Origin: Acidaminobacter sp.
Lineage (GTDB): Bacteria > Bacillota_A > Clostridia > Peptostreptococcales > Acidaminobacteraceae
Assembly (NCBI GenBank): GCA_009881125.1
Contig: WXFH01000225.1
Span: 1-13,047, forward strand
Reading direction: 5' to 3'
Length of the DNA stretch: 13,047 nt
Shown: piece after piece, positions 1 to 6,417 of the stretch
Numbering within the stretch: the first letter of the stretch is position 1
Layout of the letters: every line of letters starts with the position of its first letter
Made by a program: the position numbers and the translations under genes
Notes under the pieces: model-generated
The model's database searches: none
What the model was told of the DNA's origin: nothing
The model's input: only the letters and a program-made list of their open reading frames with translations

Positions 1-7
1 GATAAAA

Positions 8-12
8 CCTCC
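8..12 (-). promoter_or_regulatory. Ribosome binding site of a gene beyond the left edge
   Basis: On the minus strand GGAGG lies here, followed by seven bases (TTTTATC) to the window edge. That is the right spacing for a start codon just outside the window. Together with the promoter at 110-140 it implies a minus-strand gene starting off the left end. Its product cannot be seen. The leader between promoter and this site (about 100 nt) holds only a small hairpin (GATGTGC/GCGCATC, 84-98) and a GGGAT...ATCCC inverted repeat (56-76). Confidence 0.6.
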
Positions 13-109
13 ATTAAGTGATTGCAACGACAGAATTGACTGGCATTAGCACCATGGGATCAGTTCTGAAAATCCCGTGACAAGATGTGCAGCGCATCTC
101 TTCCTACCC

Positions 110-140
110 ATCATAAACCCTGGAGTTAACTCCAAGTCAA
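110..140 (-). promoter_or_regulatory. MerR-type promoter with 19-bp spacer and GGAGTTAACTCC operator
   Basis: Reading the minus strand, a -35 TTGACT (135-140) and a -10 TATGAT (110-115) are separated by exactly 19 bp. The spacer contains the perfect palindrome GGAGTTAACTCC (122-133). An over-long 19-bp spacer with a dyad between the boxes is the hallmark of promoters that MerR-family activators untwist. The CTTGACTT-GGAGTTAACTCC layout resembles operators of the AdhR/NmlR branch (aldehyde, electrophile or nitrosative stress), as I recall them. It would drive the gene off the left edge. The operator differs from the one at 7984-7998, so a different MerR protein, not encoded in this window, probably acts here. 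Confidence 0.75.
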
Positions 141-202
141 GGAATTGTGGAAATTTCTTGAGATTATTTTATATTCACTGATTTCAATATTACCATGATC
201 TC

Positions 203-242
203 AAAAACAAAAACCAAGACCACCTTTAGCCGATGGTCTTGG
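203..242 (-). terminator. Rho-independent terminator of the nine-gene operon
   Basis: Downstream of the BCCT gene on the minus strand, a perfect 9-bp stem CCAAGACCA/TGGTCTTGG (214-222 with 234-242) with an 11-nt loop is followed by the T-rich run TTTTTGTTTTT (203-213 on the plus strand reads as A-rich). This is a standard intrinsic terminator, about 30 bp after the stop codon. It closes the long minus-strand operon and separates it from the next promoter at 110-140. Confidence 0.9.
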
Positions 243-274
243 CAACATTCATTTAACTATAATTATTATTTACT

Positions 275-1846
275 TCAAGCCGCCTCATCCTCAACGACTT
301 CCAATTTAATCAACGCCATCTCGGAGTCCACTCTGCCGGATACCATCCGGAAGACACTGACAATAACCGGGAGCGTAAAGATAAAGATTGGCAGCGCATA
401 GACTATACTCATGGTCTGAAGGGCGGTTGTCCCGACTTCACCTAAGGCGAAGAGACAAATGAGCGTCGTTGCGCCAATCATAATACCCCAGAACAATTTG
501 ATTGGTCGCGGCGCTTCATCCGCAGAAGAGTGCTTTAACGTGACCGCAGAAATTGTACCCGTCATGGCGTCCGCAAGAGTTATGAAGGAGAAAAACAGAA
601 CCGCAACTAATAGCGGAATCATGATGGAATAGAACGGCATATTCTGCAGCAAGGCGAAGTTGGCAACTGGGAACCCCAAGTTTTGAATGGTCTCGTAGAT
701 GCCAGCATTATTGAAGAAATCCTGGTAAATTGCATTGCCGCCAAAGGCAGTAAACCAAATGAAAACGAAAATGCCAGGAACAAAAATATTGACCATCAGG
801 TACGCTCTAACGGAACGGCCTCTTGAAATCTTAGCTAAAAACATGCCTACCAGAGGCGCATAAGCCATAATCCAAGCCATAAAGAAGACAGTATTATTTC
901 GGCTCCAGCCTTCACCTACGTTAAACGCATCTGCATTTAGTGCGGTAGAGATGAAATTATTGAGCATGGACGCGACACTTTCAGTAAAGAGATTCGCGAG
1001 AAAGACCGTTGGACCAAATATGACGAGAAATGCAGTGATGATGATGTAGATGTAAGCATTTGCATTACTGATAATCTTCATGCCTTTATTGAGTCCGCGT
1101 GAACTGGAAATTGTGTATGAAAGCGTTACCACCAAAATAGTTAAGGCGTAGATCATATTGCTTGGCTCAATACCGAAGACGAACTGCATGCCTGATGCGA
1201 ACTGAGTTGTACCAAATCCCAGTGACGTTACAATACCACCTACAAGCGCGAGAATTGAAAGTACGTCCACAACCTTGCCTTGCCATCCGTAGATTTTTTC
1301 TTTTATCAAAGGATAAAGCGCCGAACTTGGACGATAGGGGAGATTATGATTCATGGACATATAGCCTACAGCCAAACCCCAGAAAGCGAAGATGCCATAG
1401 TACAAGAACGACCAGTGGAAAGAGGAAATTTGAATGGCACGGACTGCTGCCTGTGGTGTCAATGGCTCCAAATATGTAAATGCCGGCGGATTGTAAAAAT
1501 AGGAGAGTGGTTCACCCACTGCGTAAAATACCATTGCTGTGGCAATGCCGCTGCAAACCGCCATGGCGCACCAGGAGAATACATTATGCTCTGGCTTAGC
1601 ATCTGGTCCACCAATAATTTTTTTGCCAAATGGCGACGCGGCAACATAAAAGCATATGAAAAGCAGTGCAAGAGATACAATCAGATAAAACCAACCAAAG
1701 CCTTTGGTTGTAAAATCAAACAAGAAACTGACAGAGGAGTGAAAGAAAGTCGGGAAAATAATACCTATTAATAAGACGACTCCCAGAATGATCGCAGAAG
1801 GTAAAAATGTACTTTTTTCGATTTCAAAGCCCTTATTTTTACTCAT
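275..1846 (-). CDS. BCCT family transporter with altered substrate box
   Basis: This 523-residue membrane protein belongs to the betaine/carnitine/choline transporter (BCCT) family and is expected to have 12 helices in the cytoplasmic membrane. The family signature in helix 8 is clear at residues 319-343 (TVFFMAWIMAYAPLVG, then MFLAKISRGR). FHW at 143-145 in helix 4 and GEPLSYF at 111-117 also match. Key positions depart from the betaine carrier BetP: by eye alignment W371, W374 and W377 become M323, I326 and Y329, and W194 and Y197 become Y150 and F153. The sodium-site glycine stretch GMGIG reads GIATA (100-104). Substrate and coupling may therefore differ from betaine/Na+ symport. It is the last gene of the operon, 21 bp after the MoaD-like gene, with GGAGGT nine bases before the ATG. 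It presumably imports the substrate of the dehydrogenase encoded upstream. The family call is firm, the substrate unknown. Confidence 0.95.
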   Translation of the reverse strand: MSKNKGFEIEKSTFLPSAIILGVVLLIGIIFPTFFHSSVSFLFDFTTKGFGWFYLIVSLALLFICFYVAASPFGKKIIGGPDAKPEHNVFSWCAMAVCSGIATAMVFYAVGEPLSYFYNPPAFTYLEPLTPQAAVRAIQISSFHWSFLYYGIFAFWGLAVGYMSMNHNLPYRPSSALYPLIKEKIYGWQGKVVDVLSILALVGGIVTSLGFGTTQFASGMQFVFGIEPSNMIYALTILVVTLSYTISSSRGLNKGMKIISNANAYIYIIITAFLVIFGPTVFLANLFTESVASMLNNFISTALNADAFNVGEGWSRNNTVFFMAWIMAYAPLVGMFLAKISRGRSVRAYLMVNIFVPGIFVFIWFTAFGGNAIYQDFFNNAGIYETIQNLGFPVANFALLQNMPFYSIMIPLLVAVLFFSFITLADAMTGTISAVTLKHSSADEAPRPIKLFWGIMIGATTLICLFALGEVGTTALQTMSIVYALPIFIFTLPVIVSVFRMVSGRVDSEMALIKLEVVEDEAA

Positions 1847-1867
1847 ATAGTCACTACCTCCAATTTT

Positions 1868-2116
1868 TTATCCACCCGCTAAAGGCCCAATGAGTGTGAT
1901 CGTTGAATCTTCAACGATCACCTCATTGATTGAACTGCAACTTTTGTTATTCACTATGATCATAGGCGTCAACATTGGGCTGATTTCAGCATTCATAAGT
2001 ATGTCTCTGATGGTCATAGGCGTGTCTGACATAATGTTAAAAGTCTCCTTAAAGTCTATCCCAGCAGTCTTATAAATTGAAAGCAGGCTTTCTGACAATT
2101 TTATTGTAATCTGCAT
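1868..2116 (-). CDS. MoaD/ThiS-like ubiquitin-fold sulfur carrier
   Basis: This 82-residue protein ends in GPLAGG. The terminal Gly-Gly is the hallmark of MoaD/ThiS sulfur carriers, which are thiocarboxylated at the last glycine and donate sulfur to molybdopterin (MoaD) or thiazole (ThiS). The length fits MoaD. An in-frame ATG eight codons upstream (2140) overlaps the AGGAGG ribosome site, so the ATG at 2116 is the real start. Position directly after the AOR gene (43 bp gap) argues for a role in making the tungsto/molybdopterin of that enzyme. No MoaE or MoeB partner lies in the window, so these would be supplied from elsewhere. The 3' part of the gene contains a striking inverted repeat (1889-1927). 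A ThiS role is possible but less likely in this context. Confidence 0.85.
   Translation of the reverse strand: MQITIKLSESLLSIYKTAGIDFKETFNIMSDTPMTIRDILMNAEISPMLTPMIIVNNKSCSSINEVIVEDSTITLIGPLAGG
1889..1927 (-). repeat. Near-perfect 39-nt inverted repeat inside the MoaD-like gene
   Basis: The arms GTGATCGTTGAA (1896-1907) and TTCAACGATCAC (1910-1921) are perfect complements around a 2-nt centre. The pairing continues with AATGAG (1889-1894) against CTCATT (1922-1927) when T1895 is bulged, giving 18 base pairs. In mRNA this would be a very stable hairpin within the coding sequence, about 20 nt before the stop codon. It encodes the beta-strand pair around VIVEDSTITLI. It may affect RNA stability or the expression ratio with the following transporter, or may be a by-product of coding a symmetric beta hairpin. 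Confidence 0.8.
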
Positions 2117-2143
2117 AGCTGTCGCCCACCTCCTAAACATATA

Positions 2144-2172
2144 ATTGAATCTTAGAATATCATAGATTCAAT
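2144..2172 (-). repeat. 9-bp inverted repeat across the AOR stop codon
   Basis: ATTGAATCT (2144-2152) and AGATTCAAT (2164-2172) are perfect complements around an 11-nt centre that includes part of the AOR stop codon. It lies in the gap between AOR and the MoaD-like gene. It is AT-rich and has no T-run after it, so a strong terminator is unlikely. A stop-codon hairpin that shields the message end or tunes readthrough to the downstream genes is possible. Confidence 0.5.
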
Positions 2173-4037
2173 CCAAATTTAACTAGAGTATCACTAGTAG
2201 GGATCCCATTACAATCCCAACCCCGGCCATCGTAATAATGATCCAGCATTTCCTCTATGGCTTCAAGTTCAATAAAATGTCCTTTGTTTGGACCATCCGG
2301 AATAGGTTCGGTATAAAACCGCTTCGGAGGATAATCAAACTTTCGTCCAAAACCCTCTATCTCACGCACATTGTACATTCTGTTCAGATGCCAAAGCTTT
2401 TCAGATAACCGTTCAAGCTCCACCCATGAAAACTTTCTTCCGGTGATCGCGTAGAACACCTCTTCATAATATGAGGTTTCAAGTCCAATTTCCATGAACT
2501 GCAGTCTACAGGTACCAATTATATCAAAGGCCGGTCTGATATGCTGGCTTTTTAATACGATCGGCACGACATTCTCATGCTTCGCCTTTGGCAAGAAGTT
2601 CGCATTTTGCTCACCGGAGATCAGATCATTGACGTTTCCAACTACTGCCGATCCAGCAACATCGTTTCCAAGAACCCAGCATCTGCCATGGTGTGCGCCT
2701 ATATCCGCGGTCATGTAACCCAGCATCATCCCTGGTGCGTTTCGGCTTTCATATCCTGTCCATTCCAGACCTTTGACATGGATTGCGAACTGATCACTGC
2801 CTTTGCCGATGGTTGCTGCTGCGCCTCTGACACCTTCGGCCAATACATTTCCAATGCCCTTTCTCTCAGCAATTTGCCTGAGAAGATACACCGCTGACTC
2901 GAAGTCTCCAAAGGAAACTTCCATACCGACATCTTCTTTTGTAAGAAGTCCCTTCTCAAAGCATTCGAAGGCAAAACTTAGGACGACTCCCGCTGAACAG
3001 GTATCGAGACCTAGCTCATCACAAATGTAATTCAGATATGCAATATCGTGTATGTTGCTGATATCACAGTTGCTGCCCAGCAGTGACAAGGTCTCATACT
3101 CCGGCCCTTCTACATAGGCATCTCCAATTTTTGTTTTAGCATGGCCGTATTTTCCACAAGGTGTCGGACAGGAGAAGCAGCCTTTATCCGTAATTTTTAA
3201 CTCTTTCAATACGGCTTCCCCATTGATTTTTTCCGCGTAGTCGCAATTTGATTTTTGGAAATTCCTTGTTGGTAATGCCCCTACATTATTGCACCAGTCC
3301 GTGATTCCGGCAGTACCCTGAGGAGTCCAACCAGTGAATCCAGGTTTTTTCCTCAAATCACCATACATTTTTTTGCCTTTTTCAAGGAGCAGCTCTGGAT
3401 CAAAAACCGGAATACCCTTCGTGCCTTTTACGGCTATCGCCTTGATGTTTTTCGAACCTAATACTGCGCCTATCCCAATCCTCCCAGCTTGTCGGCCAAA
3501 ATCGTGGGATATGCAGGCAAAGTTGACTAGATTTTCGCCAGCCGGACCTATAGTGAGAATCTGATAGTCCTCCCCCAGGTCTTTCTTCATCGCTTCTTCA
3601 ACTTCTGCCGAACCTCTGCCCCAATACTTTTCAGCGTCGACAATCTTAACATCATCATCATTGATCAGGATGTAACTGTGCTTCTCAGCCTTGCCGTCGA
3701 TAATCATAACGTCGTAACCCGCATATTTCATAGTAACCCCAAAGTGACCACCCATATTGCTGTCACCGTATCCACCTGTCGCAGGCGACTTGGTGGCGAA
3801 GTGGGTTTTACCACTGGAAGGCAGCATATGACCACTCAAAGGTCCCATGGCTACTATGAAAATATTCTCTGGGCTAAAGGGATGGACATTAGGAGGATTT
3901 TCATCGTAGAGAATTTTAGCAGTAAACCCTCTTCCGCCAACGTACTCTTCAACTAATTCTTTCTTTAACGGTGTCTTTACTATTTTATTCGTTGAAAGAT
4001 TAATTCTCAAAATAGTTCCGGCATAACCATAAATCAT
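2160..4037 (-). CDS. aor: Tungsten-type aldehyde:ferredoxin oxidoreductase
   Basis: This 625-residue cytoplasmic enzyme oxidises an aldehyde to the carboxylic acid and passes two electrons to ferredoxin, using a bis-pterin tungsten (or molybdenum) cofactor and one [4Fe-4S] cluster. The N-terminus MIYGYAGTILRINLST is typical of the AOR family. Cluster ligands are C287, C290, C294 (C-X2-C-X3-C) and C510 (GTCRLQF), matching the spacing in Pyrococcus AOR (288, 291, 295, 494). DELGLDTCSAG (340-350) is the conserved pterin-side motif. Length is normal for AOR. The ATG at 4037 is chosen because GAAGGAG lies seven bases upstream; the longer in-frame start at 4082 has no ribosome site. This ATG overlaps the ferredoxin stop codon (ATGA), indicating translational coupling and a fixed ratio of the two subunits. 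The aldehyde is unknown; the operon suggests one released by the upstream amine dehydrogenase. Confidence 0.96.
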   Translation of the reverse strand: MIYGYAGTILRINLSTNKIVKTPLKKELVEEYVGGRGFTAKILYDENPPNVHPFSPENIFIVAMGPLSGHMLPSSGKTHFATKSPATGGYGDSNMGGHFGVTMKYAGYDVMIIDGKAEKHSYILINDDDVKIVDAEKYWGRGSAEVEEAMKKDLGEDYQILTIGPAGENLVNFACISHDFGRQAGRIGIGAVLGSKNIKAIAVKGTKGIPVFDPELLLEKGKKMYGDLRKKPGFTGWTPQGTAGITDWCNNVGALPTRNFQKSNCDYAEKINGEAVLKELKITDKGCFSCPTPCGKYGHAKTKIGDAYVEGPEYETLSLLGSNCDISNIHDIAYLNYICDELGLDTCSAGVVLSFAFECFEKGLLTKEDVGMEVSFGDFESAVYLLRQIAERKGIGNVLAEGVRGAAATIGKGSDQFAIHVKGLEWTGYESRNAPGMMLGYMTADIGAHHGRCWVLGNDVAGSAVVGNVNDLISGEQNANFLPKAKHENVVPIVLKSQHIRPAFDIIGTCRLQFMEIGLETSYYEEVFYAITGRKFSWVELERLSEKLWHLNRMYNVREIEGFGRKFDYPPKRFYTEPIPDGPNKGHFIELEAIEEMLDHYYDGRGWDCNGIPTSDTLVKFGLNL

Positions 4038-4426
4038 ACGGACGCTCCTTCCGCTGAATAACTGAGCGCATTCCTCGGACAAATTTCAGCACATTGTCCG
4101 CAGTCGTTGCACTTATGGGCGATCCCATCAATAAACCGGATCACATCATACGGACAGGCATCTATACATAGCTTACATCCAATACATAGTTCGGAATTGA
4201 TATTGTAAACCCCGTCCGTTTGCTCAATTGCCCCTGTCGGACAGACATCCATGCAATTGCCGCATTGATTGCAATACTCTACATAGTATTTACCCGGTGC
4301 CGGAAACTTGCCTTTGACGTTCAAAAAGGCACGTGACGGATTTGAGGTTCTAAACTTGGACAAAGCACAAACCAATTGGCAGGTTTTGCAGCCAGAACAA
4401 GTTTCGTTGCTGTATTGAAGGGGCAT
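4034..4426 (-). CDS. Polyferredoxin with four [4Fe-4S] clusters, AOR electron-transfer subunit
   Basis: This 130-residue protein carries 16 cysteines in four groups, each C-X2-C-X2-C-X3-C: C10/13/16/20, C52/55/58/62, C81/84/87/91 and C106/109/112/116. That predicts four [4Fe-4S] clusters. It resembles the HycB-like electron-transfer subunits paired with tungsten enzymes, such as AorA of the Aromatoleum AOR complex, where AorA/AorB repeats form an electron-conducting filament. Its stop codon overlaps the AOR start (ATGA), so the two are very probably subunits of one complex. The start ATG has AAAGGAG upstream. A 73-bp gap separates it from the DAO gene; no convincing promoter was seen there, so it is likely read from the operon promoter at 7974-8004. 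Confidence 0.93.
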   Translation of the reverse strand: MPLQYSNETCSGCKTCQLVCALSKFRTSNPSRAFLNVKGKFPAPGKYYVEYCNQCGNCMDVCPTGAIEQTDGVYNINSELCIGCKLCIDACPYDVIRFIDGIAHKCNDCGQCAEICPRNALSYSAEGASV

Positions 4427-4499
4427 CTTACCACTCCTTTTGGATCGTTTAATTGTAGATTAAAATTATTGAACCAACTTCTATTTACGGAACAACGAC

Positions 4500-5642
4500 T
4501 TAGACAACACCTGTCTCGAAGATGAGTTCACCTTTTTCAAATCGTCTGACATTCATAGGTTCCAAATCCAAAGTCGTTTTCTCTCCGCTTAAATGTTCAG
4601 CAAGCAACAACCCAATTGCCGGAGAAAGCATAAATCCTTTGCCGCAGCCGAGTGCAGTATAGTAGCCTTCTACTTCCGGAATGGACCCAATAATTGGTTG
4701 ACCATCCGGTGAAATGCCATAATGACCAGCCCATTGACGTACAATGCGTACATCTTTGAGTGCCGGAATCTGGAATACTGACTTCTTCGCCATCTCTTCC
4801 ATAAAAGACCAGTCGTGGTTGTAGTTAATGCGCTTTGGCTCATTTGGGATACCATAACCCATAACAAATCCGCCATGATGCTGCTGATTGATATAGGAGT
4901 CGTGGTTAAAGGACATGACCAACGGCCCAACCATGTGCTCCAGCGGTTCTGTTACTAAAATCTGGTGCCTTTCAGGTTCAACTGGATGAGAAACGCCAAC
5001 CATTTTACCAATGAATTTGGCATAAGGACCTGTCGCGTTGATCACCAATGGTGTATTAATTGTGCCCTTATCAGTCTTAACCGCTTTAATTTTTCCCGCT
5101 TCAGTTTCAATGTCTAGCACTTCTGTATATTTTTCGAATTCAACGCCTAAATCTCTGGCACCTTTCTCAAAAGCAAAGGTTGCCTTAAAAGGATTGATGC
5201 AGCCATCTTCTTTGCAGTAAAACGCCGCTTCCATGCCATCAATGTTCAGATAAGGCACGACATCTTTGGCCTCAGATCCTGTCAGGCGTTTTGCCGGCAC
5301 CCCGAGGGATTGCTGCAACACAAGGTTTTTACTTAGTCTTTCAGCCTGTTTTTTATCATAAGTAATCATCAGATAGCCAGATTGCCTGAATTCAATGTCA
5401 CCGTAGCCAGTTTTTTCACCTAGCTCAAGGAAAAGATTGCATGCCAAACGTGACAAATTGATATTGATTTCAGTTCCCCACTGCTGACGAATACCAGCGC
5501 CGCACCTGCCTGTAGAACCACTGGTTATGTACCGTTTTTCCAGAAGCACAATATTCTTAAAACCCTTCAGCGCCAGGTTATAAGCTACAGAACAACCGAT
5601 TGAGCCGCCTCCAATAATGACTACATCCGCATTCTTACGCAT
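4500..5642 (-). CDS. DAO-family FAD-dependent amine dehydrogenase, catalytic subunit
   Basis: This 380-residue flavoprotein of the DAO family (glycine/D-amino acid oxidase fold) oxidises a C-N bond of an amino or secondary amino acid. The FAD-binding GGGSIG is at residues 11-16, with the acidic E35 ending the second strand. SGSTGRCGAGIRQQW (41-55) is characteristic of sarcosine oxidase beta, the HcnC/OoxB opine-oxidase subunits and archaeal L-proline dehydrogenase beta. The C-terminal GCGKGFMLSPAIG closes the FAD site. The ATG at 5642 follows GGAGGT by seven bases; an upstream in-frame TTG (5660) is rejected. The gene overlaps the BFD gene by 8 bp. With the four preceding genes it forms a dehydrogenase complex lacking the folate-binding extension of heterotetrameric sarcosine oxidase. 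Substrate candidates are sarcosine or other N-methyl amino acids, proline/hydroxyproline or an opine. Confidence 0.9.
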   Translation of the reverse strand: MRKNADVVIIGGGSIGCSVAYNLALKGFKNIVLLEKRYITSGSTGRCGAGIRQQWGTEININLSRLACNLFLELGEKTGYGDIEFRQSGYLMITYDKKQAERLSKNLVLQQSLGVPAKRLTGSEAKDVVPYLNIDGMEAAFYCKEDGCINPFKATFAFEKGARDLGVEFEKYTEVLDIETEAGKIKAVKTDKGTINTPLVINATGPYAKFIGKMVGVSHPVEPERHQILVTEPLEHMVGPLVMSFNHDSYINQQHHGGFVMGYGIPNEPKRINYNHDWSFMEEMAKKSVFQIPALKDVRIVRQWAGHYGISPDGQPIIGSIPEVEGYYTALGCGKGFMLSPAIGLLLAEHLSGEKTTLDLEPMNVRRFEKGELIFETGVV

Positions 5643-5913
5643 TTCTAGCACCTCCGGCAACCTTACCCATTTTAATTGGCTTTACAGGCGCTCTGTAAGT
5701 TGGCATGTCAATTTGCTCCATTTTCAAAGCGTGATATTTCGCTATCTCTTTGGCGATCAGTTCCCTGCATGTACGCCCCTGGCAAGGGCCCATGGTACAT
5801 CTTGTGGAACGTTTAATCTCTTCCATTGAGACAGAGCCCTCATCCAGCATTTTATGCAAATCTTCCAACGTCAAATTTTCACATCTGCAAAGATAAACTT
5901 TTGATTCATCCAT
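5635..5913 (-). CDS. BFD-like [2Fe-2S] protein, dehydrogenase complex subunit
   Basis: This 92-residue protein has a BFD-type (bacterioferritin-associated ferredoxin) [2Fe-2S] motif: C9-X-C11 (YLCRCE) and C39-X4-C44 (TRCTMGPCQGRTC). The C-terminal PTYRAPVKPIKMG resembles the tail that follows the BFD domain in HcnB, OoxA and LhpB-type alpha subunits. In those enzymes the domain is fused to the FAD/NAD subunit; here it is a separate gene, so it very likely supplies the missing C-terminal module of the 6418-7491 protein. GAGGAGG lies seven bases before the ATG. The start overlaps the upstream [4Fe-4S] gene by 8 bp and its end overlaps the DAO gene by 8 bp, indicating tight coupling. The role is to relay electrons between the two flavins. 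Confidence 0.88.
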   Translation of the reverse strand: MDESKVYLCRCENLTLEDLHKMLDEGSVSMEEIKRSTRCTMGPCQGRTCRELIAKEIAKYHALKMEQIDMPTYRAPVKPIKMGKVAGGARNA

Positions 5914-6406
5914 TATGCTGCCTCCTCACTTTAATGCTTCGTACATCGTAAATGAGTTCATTCGGTATGGCGATTGTCACGATATTGGTTTTATCAAACT
6001 TCTTGTTGGCCTGAACATTGACGACCTTCGCTTGCGCAACAACATTTCCAAATCGGTCCAAGGCATCGACATCAGCGCCTTTTTCAGGGAGCGGGCTCAT
6101 TTCATAAGGTATTTTGATTGAGACCTGATCCGCAGAGTAGGTTTCGTCTATGACGAAACACGCAAGTCCCGGACACACTGTAACACAGATGCCGCATCCG
6201 GAGCATTTGTCTGCATAGACCGTTGGAGTTTCATTGATATCTTCCATATTCTTAACGGCGCCAAAGCTGCAGCTAGTATTGCACGGATTACATGGAATAC
6301 TTTGAAAACATTCCATGACGACATATGGGCCTTGTTCTCTTCTCTCTTTTGATGGGAGAAGACTTTCAAACATTTCTTTACTGACGATTCCGCATCTATT
6401 GAACAA
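5906..6406 (-). CDS. [4Fe-4S] ferredoxin-type subunit of the amine dehydrogenase complex (TTG start)
   Basis: The protein has 166 residues from a TTG start at 6406, which sits seven bases after AGGAGG. The in-frame TTG at 6427 lies before this site, and the ATG at 6373 has no ribosome site. One Cys group is C68/71/74/78 (C-X2-C-X2-C-X3-C-P), a classical [4Fe-4S] motif. A second set, C33 and C39/42/46 (ECFQSIPCNPCNTSC), probably binds another cluster. The C-terminal half (85-166) has no Cys and looks like a small beta-rich domain. It lies between the FAD/NAD subunit and the BFD protein, and its ribosome site overlaps the upstream stop codon. I infer that it carries electrons within the complex. 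It parallels the small accessory genes of archaeal dye-linked proline dehydrogenase operons. Function beyond electron transfer is not evident. Confidence 0.85.
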   Translation of the reverse strand: MFNRCGIVSKEMFESLLPSKERREQGPYVVMECFQSIPCNPCNTSCSFGAVKNMEDINETPTVYADKCSGCGICVTVCPGLACFVIDETYSADQVSIKIPYEMSPLPEKGADVDALDRFGNVVAQAKVVNVQANKKFDKTNIVTIAIPNELIYDVRSIKVRRQHNG

Positions 6407-6417
6407 TGTAAACCCTC

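Noticed and set aside
110..140. The BmrR-like protein of this window as regulator of the left-edge promoter.
   Set aside because: The operator GGAGTTAACTCC does not resemble CTGAC-N5-GTCAG at the promoter next to the regulator gene.
1162..1771. Plus-strand open frames of 105 and 163 codons inside the BCCT gene.
   Set aside because: They lie opposite a well-supported membrane protein, have no family motifs or ribosome sites, and look like shadows of the real gene.
2494..3956. Several plus-strand and alternate-frame open frames across AOR.
   Set aside because: AOR has complete family motifs along its whole length; the overlapping frames show no recognisable domain.
4427..4499. Possible internal promoter (TTGGTT...TACAAT) before the polyferredoxin gene.
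   Set aside because: The spacing between the boxes is only 14 bp, too short to support the call, although the 73-bp gap leaves the possibility open.
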